From assembly GCA_964500435.1 (NCBI GenBank), contig CAZCNL010000001.1, positions 496,001-560,000 on the forward strand: DNA of 64,000 bases, written 5' to 3'. Below, piece by piece: positions 53,192 through 60,575 of this stretch (position 1 is its first letter; the number at the start of each line of letters is the position of its first letter). Below the pieces are notes generated by a model. That model did no database searches. It was not told where the DNA came from and saw only the letters and a program-made list of their open reading frames with translations. The DNA comes from GWF2-33-9 sp964500435 (GTDB lineage: Bacteria; Bacteroidota; Ignavibacteria; Kapaibacteriales; UBA2268). The translations under genes and the position numbers were made by a program.

Positions 53192-54166
53192 CTAATCAAA
53201 TTTAAAATGATATGTACTTCGCAAAATACCTCGTGAATTAAATCTTTCCTTAAAATAAATAAGATTTAAAGATGGTGTCATTGGGTCATCGGAAGAAGTA
53301 TCTTGCGAAACACCTATATCAAACCATTCATAACCATTTGACTGAGCCCAATTTAATGTTTCATCCATTAAAATAAAATTTGGGTGATATTTATTATATT
53401 CATATAAAAGCATAATATAAAAACATAATGCTACTTTTTTATTTGTTAAAAACAACAAAGAACCTGCAACCGGAGTTTCATTATAATATGCCATAAATAA
53501 CTTTAATTTATTTGGCATAAGTTTTTCTAATTTTTTCAGGTCTTCTAAAGAATGAGTTGGTTTTACATTAAACTTTGCTTTATTTTTTTCTAAAATTGGA
53601 TAAAATGCTTCGTAATCGTTACTTTCTCGAACTTGGATAATATTTTCACGTCTATTTTTTCTGATTATTCGTCGTGCTTTTGCGTCGATATTCTTAAAAT
53701 AATCTCCTTTATTTAAAGGAACCGAATGGGAAATGTAATGTAATTCGAAATCAAATTTGCGATAAAGCATTGCATATTCGACGTGTTGTTGATAATTTAT
53801 TGAATAAATCAAAGGTGGAGGGATTAAAAATACCTCCTTGATTCCTTTGAATTTACAAAATTCCATAAAAGCATCGACAATTTCCAAAGCAAGCGCAAAT
53901 GGAATATCTTTAGTAACGATTGAACCGTAACTCGCCCCGACAGGTGACCAAAAGATTTTTCCATTTTCTTTTAGTCCACCTGGCAAAACTGCTACTAATT
54001 CCTCACCTCTACGAAACATAAGATGGTAAAAATCAAATTTTCCATGCGGGTGATAATCTAAAAATGCCATCTTATGGAACATTGTGCCATTATTAGAAGT
54101 TTCGACAAATGATTCCCATTCTTCTCGATTTTCTGCTTTATATTCGTGAACTGTTATTTTCTCCAT
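53192..54166 (-). CDS. FemAB-like/GNAT-fold acyl- or aminoacyl-transferase
   Basis: This 324-residue protein resembles the FemAB and Acetyltransf_6 (BioF2-like) families. It opens WESFVETSNNGTMFHKMAFLDY, has an AKARRIIRKNRRENI basic helix near residue 160, and a second fold half with PVAGSLLFLTNKKVALCFYI and YEWFDIGVSQ. Relatives add amino acids to peptidoglycan or acyl groups to surface sugars. It is 13 bp upstream of the glycosyltransferase, so a surface-glycan role is plausible. The exact chemistry cannot be read from the sequence. Confidence 0.8.
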   Translation of the reverse strand: MEKITVHEYKAENREEWESFVETSNNGTMFHKMAFLDYHPHGKFDFYHLMFRRGEELVAVLPGGLKENGKIFWSPVGASYGSIVTKDIPFALALEIVDAFMEFCKFKGIKEVFLIPPPLIYSINYQQHVEYAMLYRKFDFELHYISHSVPLNKGDYFKNIDAKARRIIRKNRRENIIQVRESNDYEAFYPILEKNKAKFNVKPTHSLEDLKKLEKLMPNKLKLFMAYYNETPVAGSLLFLTNKKVALCFYIMLLYEYNKYHPNFILMDETLNWAQSNGYEWFDIGVSQDTSSDDPMTPSLNLIYFKERFNSRGILRSTYHFKFD

Positions 54167-54193
54167 TAAAACAAGTATTATTTTATAAATTAT

Positions 54194-55387
54194 TTATGAA
54201 TTATTGAAACTTGAAAAATTAGCACCAAATTCTTTTGCTTTTTCTAAAGTTGTTTCGTCAGGAGACCATTGTGATTTCAAAATTTCACTATATACATCGA
54301 AACCACCATTTTTTAGTTGCTCGGCTATGCCATCAATTGGTTTTGGGCTCCATCCATAAGAACCAAACACTGCTGCTTTTTTATTTTCGACTGCTAAATT
54401 ACATATTTCTTGCAATAAACCTGATACAGTATTTAAAATTCCATTATTTATTGCCGAAGAACCAACTATAATCCCTTTTGACTTAAAAACATTAGTGATA
54501 ATATCGCTTCCATCAGTTTTTGATGCATTCAAAATTTTCACAACTGTTTCGGGTGATGATTTATGAATACCGGCTCCAATACTTTCAGCTAATTTTTTTG
54601 TATTTCCATACATCGAATCGTAAATAATAGTAATTTGATTTTCTTGGTATGCATTGACCCATTCTTCGTAAAGTTTTATTATTTTATCTACATCTTTTCT
54701 CCAAATTATGCCATGAGCCGGACAAATTTCTTCTATTTCCAAATTCATATTTTTTAATTCTGTTAATTTTTTTGCTGCTTTCTTGGAAAATGGAAATATT
54801 ATATTTGCATAGTATTTTTCTGCTTCAAAATATAAATCGCATTCATCGGATAAATCGTCAAACATTGCTTGATTTGCAAAATGTTGTCCAAATACATCAT
54901 TGGAAAATAACACTTTGTCCCCAGTTAAAAAACATATCATAGTGTCGGGCCAATGCATCATTGGAGCTTCAATAAATATTAGTTCCTGACTACCAATATT
55001 TAATTTTTCGCCATTTTTAACAATTTTGAAATTCCAATTTTTATGATATTGCCCCTGTATTGCTTTTGCACCACTTGCTGTGCAAATGATTGGTTTTTCG
55101 GGCAGCAATTCCATCAAAAATGGTAATGCTCCACTATGGTCGGGTTCACTATGATTTACGACGATATAATCAATTTTATTTATGTCTATTTCTTTTTGTA
55201 AATTTGATATAAATTCTTTGGCATAAGGAGTATACACTAAATCAACAAGCAAGGTCATTTCATCTTCAATTAGATATGAATTGTAAGATGAACCACTTTT
55301 TGTAGAAATTTGGTCGCCGTGAAATTTTCTTAATTCAAAATCTATTTTCCCGAGCCACTTAACGTTTTTTGATACTTGAATATTCAT
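54194..55387 (-). CDS. Flavodiiron protein (oxygen/nitric oxide reductase)
   Basis: This protein reduces O2 to water or NO to N2O using an Fe-Fe site and FMN. It has 397 residues from the ATG at 55387; the longer frame begins inside the preceding gene and is rejected. Diiron ligands are all present: HSEPDHSG (H79, E81, D83, H84), H145 in MMHWPDT, D164 in SNDVFG and H225 in PAHG. The flavodoxin domain follows (IIYDSMYGNTKKLAESIG). No rubredoxin domain is fused, so electrons must come from a separate donor. It lies 8 bp downstream of the threonine dehydrogenase gene. Confidence 0.93.
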   Translation of the reverse strand: MNIQVSKNVKWLGKIDFELRKFHGDQISTKSGSSYNSYLIEDEMTLLVDLVYTPYAKEFISNLQKEIDINKIDYIVVNHSEPDHSGALPFLMELLPEKPIICTASGAKAIQGQYHKNWNFKIVKNGEKLNIGSQELIFIEAPMMHWPDTMICFLTGDKVLFSNDVFGQHFANQAMFDDLSDECDLYFEAEKYYANIIFPFSKKAAKKLTELKNMNLEIEEICPAHGIIWRKDVDKIIKLYEEWVNAYQENQITIIYDSMYGNTKKLAESIGAGIHKSSPETVVKILNASKTDGSDIITNVFKSKGIIVGSSAINNGILNTVSGLLQEICNLAVENKKAAVFGSYGWSPKPIDGIAEQLKNGGFDVYSEILKSQWSPDETTLEKAKEFGANFSSFNNS

Positions 55388-55395
55388 TTTCTCAT

Positions 55396-56358
55396 CTATT
55401 TTAATTTTAATGATAATTTTTCTATCATTTCTTTTGTCATTTTTTGTATGTCGTATGATGGTTGCCAATCCCAATCTTCCCTTGCAGCAGTATCATCAAT
55501 TGATTCTGGCCACGATTCTGCTATTTTTTGTCTGTGGTCAGGTTTATAATCAATTGTAAAATCAGGAATTATTTTTTTGATTTCATTTGCAATATCTTCA
55601 GGTGCAAAACTAAATGCCGCAACGTTATAATCACCATGATAACGTAATCTTTTCATATCTGCTTCCATTAAATCAATTGTTGCTTTGATACAATCAGGCA
55701 TATACATCATTGGTAATTTTGTACCTTTGTCTATGAATGAAGTATAATGTTTGTTTTTGATAGCCTCATAAAATATTTCTACTGCATAATCTGTTGTTCC
55801 ACCACCTGGCAATGCTTCGCTGGATATTATTCCCGGATAGCGTAATCCTCTACAATCCAACCCATATTTATAAAACATATATTCACAAAGTCGCTCACCT
55901 GCAACCTTGGTTACTCCATACATTGAAGTTGGTCTAACGATTGATTCTTGAGGTACGTTTTCTTTTGGAATTCCTAATCCCCACGCTGCCATTGAACTCG
56001 GAAGGAATACTCTTTCAATTCCTTGTTCTATTGATATTTTGAAAACATTAATACTACCTGTTGTGTTCACATCCCAGCATAAAAATGGGTTTTCTTCTCC
56101 TTTCCCTGACAAAATTGCGGCTAAATGATAAATTGTGTTAATTTCTCTTTTCTTAATAAATTCTTTTAATTCTTCGTAATTCATTACATTTAACTTGTCG
56201 TAATGACCTTCATCTTTGATTATTGCAGGAACTTCGTCACGTATGTCTGTGATAAAAACATTTTCTAAGCCATATTTTTTTCTTAATTCGACTGATAATT
56301 CTGTACCGATTTGCCCTACTCCACCGGTTACCAAAATTTTCTTAACACTGTTTTTCAT
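55396..56358 (-). CDS. L-threonine 3-dehydrogenase, SDR/epimerase type
   Basis: This 320-residue protein closely follows the short-chain-dehydrogenase threonine dehydrogenase family known from Cytophaga and Flavobacterium relatives. The NAD-binding loop is GGVGQIGTEL (12-21). The catalytic serine and YxxxK pair lie in SSMAAWG and SMYGVTKVAGE. RYPGIISSEALPGGGTTDYAVEIF, LPMMYMPDCIKATIDLM and ESWPESIDDTAAREDW are family hallmarks. It makes 2-amino-3-ketobutyrate from threonine. No kbl lyase gene is adjacent. The flavodiiron gene follows 8 bp later, probably in the same transcript. Confidence 0.9.
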   Translation of the reverse strand: MKNSVKKILVTGGVGQIGTELSVELRKKYGLENVFITDIRDEVPAIIKDEGHYDKLNVMNYEELKEFIKKREINTIYHLAAILSGKGEENPFLCWDVNTTGSINVFKISIEQGIERVFLPSSMAAWGLGIPKENVPQESIVRPTSMYGVTKVAGERLCEYMFYKYGLDCRGLRYPGIISSEALPGGGTTDYAVEIFYEAIKNKHYTSFIDKGTKLPMMYMPDCIKATIDLMEADMKRLRYHGDYNVAAFSFAPEDIANEIKKIIPDFTIDYKPDHRQKIAESWPESIDDTAAREDWDWQPSYDIQKMTKEMIEKLSLKLK

Positions 56359-56515
56359 TTTTCTCTTATTATTAATAAATAAAATTCAAAATTAACTAAA
56401 TTTTATAATTTAACGGCTTATATTCAATTTCCATTTATTTTTATTTTTTTAAAATATTATAAAATTTTATTCGTTAATAAGACTAAATAATCTTATTTAA
56501 AAATTTAAGGAATTT

Positions 56516-57460
56516 ATGGAAAATCAAACTTATTTAGACATTTTGCTCAATGACCACACTTTGATTGAGAGAGCTTTAGTCCTTCTCGAAAAACAAGCAG
56601 AGAAAGGCGATAAAATTTACCCAGAATTAGCACTCACTTTAATTGATTTTTTAATTGAATATGGTGATAATTGCCATAATCAAAAAGAAGAGGAAGTGTA
56701 TTTCCCTTTATTATTAAAAAAAGGAATGCCGCCACAAGGACCAATTGCCGTTATGTTGGAAGAACATAAAGGTGAGCGTGAATACTTAATCCGATTAAAG
56801 GAATTAATGCTTAACAAAAAAGAAACTGGTTTATTAAGTGAAAACTTTTTTGTATTACTCAATGAATATTCAAATTTGACTAAGAATCATATTTGGAAAG
56901 AAAATGATATTTTGTATCCAATGGGACGACGTTTCATAAGTGCTGACGATGCTGAATATTTGAAAACTGAATTCGAAAAAATTTCATATAACATATATAA
57001 AACTGATGGTTATGAGCGAAATTTGAGATTAATTTCTTCTCTCGAAAAACAATCTGGTGGTCGTGTAAATATGCTAGATTCAATACCAACGGAAGTTATT
57101 CAAAATATGTTGGATGTTCTTCCGGTTGAGCTTTCTTTCGTTGACGAGAATGATATTGTGAAATATTATTCAAAACAAGATCAAAAAAAGATATTCACAC
57201 GAAGCCTTTCTGTAATAGGGCGTACTGTTCAACAATGTCATCCTCCTAAAAGTGTTCACTTAGTCAATAAAATTCTTGCCGAGATGAAAGCAAACGAAAG
57301 AGATTCAGCAGAATTTTGGATAAACTTTGGTGAAATGTTTGTCCACATTTCATATTATGCTGTTCGTGATAATGAAGGAAAATACCAAGGATGTATCGAA
57401 ATGGTACACGATATAAAACCTTACCGGGAACTAACTGGTGAAAAAAGATTATTAGATTAA
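56516..57460 (+). CDS. Hemerythrin-PAS protein (DUF438-like)
   Basis: This 314-residue soluble protein joins an N-terminal hemerythrin domain to a C-terminal PAS domain. Candidate diiron ligands are H14, H54, E58, H84 and H125 (NDHTLIE, CHNQKEEEVYF, EEHKGERE, NHIWKENDILYP). The PAS half (about 197-305) carries the family's CHPPKSVH and EFWINFGEMFVHISYYAVRD. AAGGA six bases before the ATG fixes the start. The domains suggest sensing or storage of O2 or NO with a second ligand in the PAS pocket. It converges on the chemoreceptor gene across a shared terminator. Confidence 0.9.
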   Translation: MENQTYLDILLNDHTLIERALVLLEKQAEKGDKIYPELALTLIDFLIEYGDNCHNQKEEEVYFPLLLKKGMPPQGPIAVMLEEHKGEREYLIRLKELMLNKKETGLLSENFFVLLNEYSNLTKNHIWKENDILYPMGRRFISADDAEYLKTEFEKISYNIYKTDGYERNLRLISSLEKQSGGRVNMLDSIPTEVIQNMLDVLPVELSFVDENDIVKYYSKQDQKKIFTRSLSVIGRTVQQCHPPKSVHLVNKILAEMKANERDSAEFWINFGEMFVHISYYAVRDNEGKYQGCIEMVHDIKPYRELTGEKRLLD

Positions 57461-57464
57461 AAAA

Positions 57465-57493
57465 AAGGGCTGTAATTTGAAATTACAGCCCTT
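57465..57493. terminator. Bidirectional intrinsic terminator between the hemerythrin and chemoreceptor genes
   Basis: AAGGGCTGTAATT and AATTACAGCCCTT form a perfect 13-bp stem with a three-base loop. A runs before and after give T tails on the minus strand and a short one on the plus strand. It lies 4 bp after the hemerythrin stop and 27 bp from the chemoreceptor stop. Confidence 0.88.
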
Positions 57494-57519
57494 AAAAATT
57501 TAAACTTAAACTTTATCGA

Positions 57520-59907
57520 TTAAAATTTTCCAAAATCATCTTCATCAAGTTTTATAACATCAGATGGTTTCATATTATAATCATAAAAATCTTCTTCGCT
57601 TCTATAAGCATTTTCCGCCCCTTTAGTTGTATGCGAAGGTAATCCCTTAGATTTAGCTGGTGTCAAGGTTCTGTTTTCTTTAACAAATTCGTTATCAAAG
57701 TCTGATGAAGTTTCTTTTGTTTTGAATCTTTGTACGATTTCCTTGAGTAAGCCTGCTTGTCCGGATAGTTCTTCGCTTGCAGACGCACTTTCTTCCGCAC
57801 TTGCTGTATTTGTTTGTGTTACTTTATCTATTTGCGATAGTCCTTCATTTATTTGTGCTATTGCTTGGGCTTGCTCATTAGACGATGTTGCTATTTCTCC
57901 TACGATATCCGCTGATTTTATTGCTCCATTGCGTATTTCTTCCAAAGCTTCGCTTGTGCGTGAAACTATAATTATTCCATTATCGACCGCTTTACGTGTA
58001 TTATCTATTAATTCTGCTGTCTCTTTTGCCGCAGTTGCACTTCTGGCTGCAAGATTGCGTACTTCTTCTGCTACAACTGCGAATCCTTTACCGTGGCGTC
58101 CTGCTCGTGCTGCTTCAACTGCTGCATTTAGTGCTAGCAAGTTTGTTTGGAATGCTATTTCATCAATTACTCTTATGATTTTCGAAATGTTTTCGCTCGC
58201 TGTGTTTATTTCGTTCATTGCTTTTATTAGATTTTCCATTTGTCTGTTGCCTCGTTCGGAATATTCTTTTGCTTCATTTGTCAAAATACTTGCTTGGTGT
58301 GCATTATCGGCGTTTGTCTTTACTTGGGAGGCAATTTCGCTCATTGACGACGTTATTTCTTCAAGTGATGCCGCTTGTTCTGTTGCTCCTTGGGAAAGGG
58401 CTGATGATGCATCGCTTACTTGCATTGCTCCTCGGGATACTTCGTCCACTGTCTTTTTTACTTCAGTGATTAAATCATTCAATGCTTCCAGTGAATGATT
58501 TGTTGCTTCTTGTAATTTCTTGAATTCACCTTTAAAATTACCGTCCATATGCTCTGTTAAATCACCATTTGCAAGTTTTTGCATGATTTCTATTTCATTA
58601 GTTATTGGTTCTACAAGATTATCTAATGTTTCATTGATTCCTTGTACTATTGCTCGGAAATCTCCTTGGTGCTTGCTTGCATCCGCTCTTGTATCTAATC
58701 GACCTTCTCTTGCTGCTTCTGCTAACATAGCTGCATCTTTTACTAATGCTTTTAGGCTATCTACGATAACAATCATTGATTTTATTAATACGTCATTTTC
58801 TGAACGAACTGTCAATGAAACATTCAAGTTACCTTTAGAAAGAGATAAAATATCATTAGCAATTTTTTCAGTGGATTCAATTAATAAATTAATATTATTC
58901 TTTATTTCATTGAAATCGCCTTTATATTCATCTGTGATTATCGGTGGTATATCGCCCTTGCTTATCCTGTCTACATATTCTGCGGTTACATTCATCGGTT
59001 TAACTAAAGCATCTACAGTTGAATTCAATCCTTCGACTAAATTTTTAAATTCACCTTTAAATTTATTTGAATTTGCTCGATAATCAAGTTTTCCTTCTAA
59101 CATATTGTTAGTAAGAGTATTTAATTCCGCAGTAATTTCTTTTAAAACCTTTGTCAATGTTTCGCTTGCATCAAGAATTTGTTTAGTTTCATCTTTTATT
59201 TTAGTGTTAGAAGTCTGTGTTAATACTCCGCTAGATAATTGGGTTGTTTTTTCAATTGAAGCTGAGATTGACTTTTTAATATCACTCCAAAGCCATATTG
59301 TGAAAAACAAAACAACTATAATAGATGCAATAAATAATACCCACAATAAAGTATTAATTCGTGCTAAATTATCTTCACTTTTTTGATATTCTTCAAAATT
59401 TCTTTCAACAAGCCTTTCAACTTCATTATTTAGTATATCTGTATATTCCTTTACTAATGGTTTTACATCATTATTGACAGTTTGAATAGCCTCATTAAAA
59501 TCATAATTCTCCAAATAGAATATCACAGAACCGAAAACTGGTGCCCATTCATCTCTATCAAATTTAGTTATACTTTCTAATTGCTCCTGACCTTTTTTTG
59601 TCCATTTGAGGGTTTTTAATTTTTCAAATGCATTTTTTGTTCTTAATCTTCTTTCATTTATTTTACCAATAATTTCTTTAACCTCACTAGGGTTTTTCGA
59701 TTGTATTGCAAATAACATATCAGCAATATTTGAGTTAATATTGTAAACTATAGATTGATAATTTTGCATTTTTATTGTTCTTTGTTGCACGATTTCAGTA
59801 AAGCTATCGTGAGTATCACTTATAACAACTTTCATCTCATATGCAAAAATAGCCACAATGGCAAGCATTATTATGCCAAAAATCGTCAATTTTGTCTTAA
59901 TTTTCAT
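57520..59907 (-). CDS. Methyl-accepting chemotaxis protein with a poly-HAMP array
   Basis: This 795-residue receptor has membrane segments at about 7-23 and 186-207, enclosing a helical periplasmic ligand domain. Instead of one HAMP, the cytoplasmic part from about 210 to 480 shows a chain of HAMP-like units. They are recognised by repeats such as LEGKLDYRA, ISKGDIPPI, LSKGNLNVSL, REGRLDTRAD and LANGDLTEHM, each with a following GEFKNLVEGLN-type helix. The signalling hairpin is complete (IIRVIDEIAFQTNLLALNAA near 577-596). The C-terminal tail is acidic with no NWETF-like tether. It should feed CheA, which is not in the window. Confidence 0.95.
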   Translation of the reverse strand: MKIKTKLTIFGIIMLAIVAIFAYEMKVVISDTHDSFTEIVQQRTIKMQNYQSIVYNINSNIADMLFAIQSKNPSEVKEIIGKINERRLRTKNAFEKLKTLKWTKKGQEQLESITKFDRDEWAPVFGSVIFYLENYDFNEAIQTVNNDVKPLVKEYTDILNNEVERLVERNFEEYQKSEDNLARINTLLWVLFIASIIVVLFFTIWLWSDIKKSISASIEKTTQLSSGVLTQTSNTKIKDETKQILDASETLTKVLKEITAELNTLTNNMLEGKLDYRANSNKFKGEFKNLVEGLNSTVDALVKPMNVTAEYVDRISKGDIPPIITDEYKGDFNEIKNNINLLIESTEKIANDILSLSKGNLNVSLTVRSENDVLIKSMIVIVDSLKALVKDAAMLAEAAREGRLDTRADASKHQGDFRAIVQGINETLDNLVEPITNEIEIMQKLANGDLTEHMDGNFKGEFKKLQEATNHSLEALNDLITEVKKTVDEVSRGAMQVSDASSALSQGATEQAASLEEITSSMSEIASQVKTNADNAHQASILTNEAKEYSERGNRQMENLIKAMNEINTASENISKIIRVIDEIAFQTNLLALNAAVEAARAGRHGKGFAVVAEEVRNLAARSATAAKETAELIDNTRKAVDNGIIIVSRTSEALEEIRNGAIKSADIVGEIATSSNEQAQAIAQINEGLSQIDKVTQTNTASAEESASASEELSGQAGLLKEIVQRFKTKETSSDFDNEFVKENRTLTPAKSKGLPSHTTKGAENAYRSEEDFYDYNMKPSDVIKLDEDDFGKF

Positions 59908-59945
59908 ATTTTACTCCAATTTTATTTTTTATTATTTATTTTCTG

Positions 59946-60428
59946 TTAAAGTTTTTTCAAGATTTCGTCAATTAAAGTTGAACGGAACAAGTGGTTAACA
60001 TCAACGTCGATATATTTTCCCAAAGTAACCAAAGATTCATTTTCTTCTTCACTGATTTTTTCGCTGAACATTTTCCCTGATGCATTGGCAATATATGTTC
60101 CTAAAGCGATTAGATGATGTTTGAACAACTTCGCATCAATTGCATCGACTTTATTGTCAAGAATATTATCGACAGTTCTTAATTTTTCTTTAAGTTCGTT
60201 TTTATCATATTTTTTTTGAACTACTTTTTCTATTAACTTTTCAGGTTTTTCGGGCAAAATAAGATTAAACAACTGCGAAGCAAAAGCATTTTTTCGTTTT
60301 GTAAAATGCTCAAATGCTTCTAATTCTTTTTTGTCGATTTTGCCATCGGCACTCCCAACAACATTCAACACTATTGCTGGTGTCTCGCAAAGCAATGCCC
60401 ATTCTTCTTCTTGAAAAATCTCTTTCAT
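59946..60428 (-). CDS. TerB-like helical protein (uncertain family)
   Basis: This roughly 160-residue all-helical protein has an ADGKIDKKELEAF segment near residue 28, a calcium-loop-like motif seen in TerB-type helical domains, and a second acidic helical half (NASGKMFSEKISEEENESL). I am not certain of the family. The ATG at 60428 has a GAGAAA site at good spacing; another ATG four codons earlier is possible. It lies 38 bp upstream of the chemoreceptor on the same strand, so they may be co-transcribed. Confidence 0.7.
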   Translation of the reverse strand: MKEIFQEEEWALLCETPAIVLNVVGSADGKIDKKELEAFEHFTKRKNAFASQLFNLILPEKPEKLIEKVVQKKYDKNELKEKLRTVDNILDNKVDAIDAKLFKHHLIALGTYIANASGKMFSEKISEEENESLVTLGKYIDVDVNHLFRSTLIDEILKKL

Positions 60429-60575
60429 AATATTTCTCATTTATGTGAGTAAAACAAAATTTTCAACAATTAAATAAAACCTTAAAAAGATTAAATCGTT
60501 TGATAAAAAATTAATGTATAAATTAATAAAAATTTTATTAATATAATCGTCTAAAATTTATAAATTTAAAAAAAA

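Noticed and set aside
53179..53199. TTG start for the glycosyltransferase
   Set aside because: It would overlap the FemAB-like stop; the ATG at 53178 fits better.
55388..55474. N-terminal extension of the flavodiiron protein
   Set aside because: It overlaps the end of the threonine dehydrogenase gene, is unlike the family start, and the ATG at 55387 gives an ordinary flavodiiron N-terminus.
57722..58498. A 258-residue open frame on the plus strand opposite the chemoreceptor gene
   Set aside because: It is antisense to the conserved signalling domain, whose sequence fully explains the region. Alanine- and serine-rich antisense frames are common in chemoreceptor genes.
58520..59083. A 187-residue plus-strand frame opposite the HAMP region
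   Set aside because: Antisense shadow of the chemoreceptor, with no family resemblance and no start signal.
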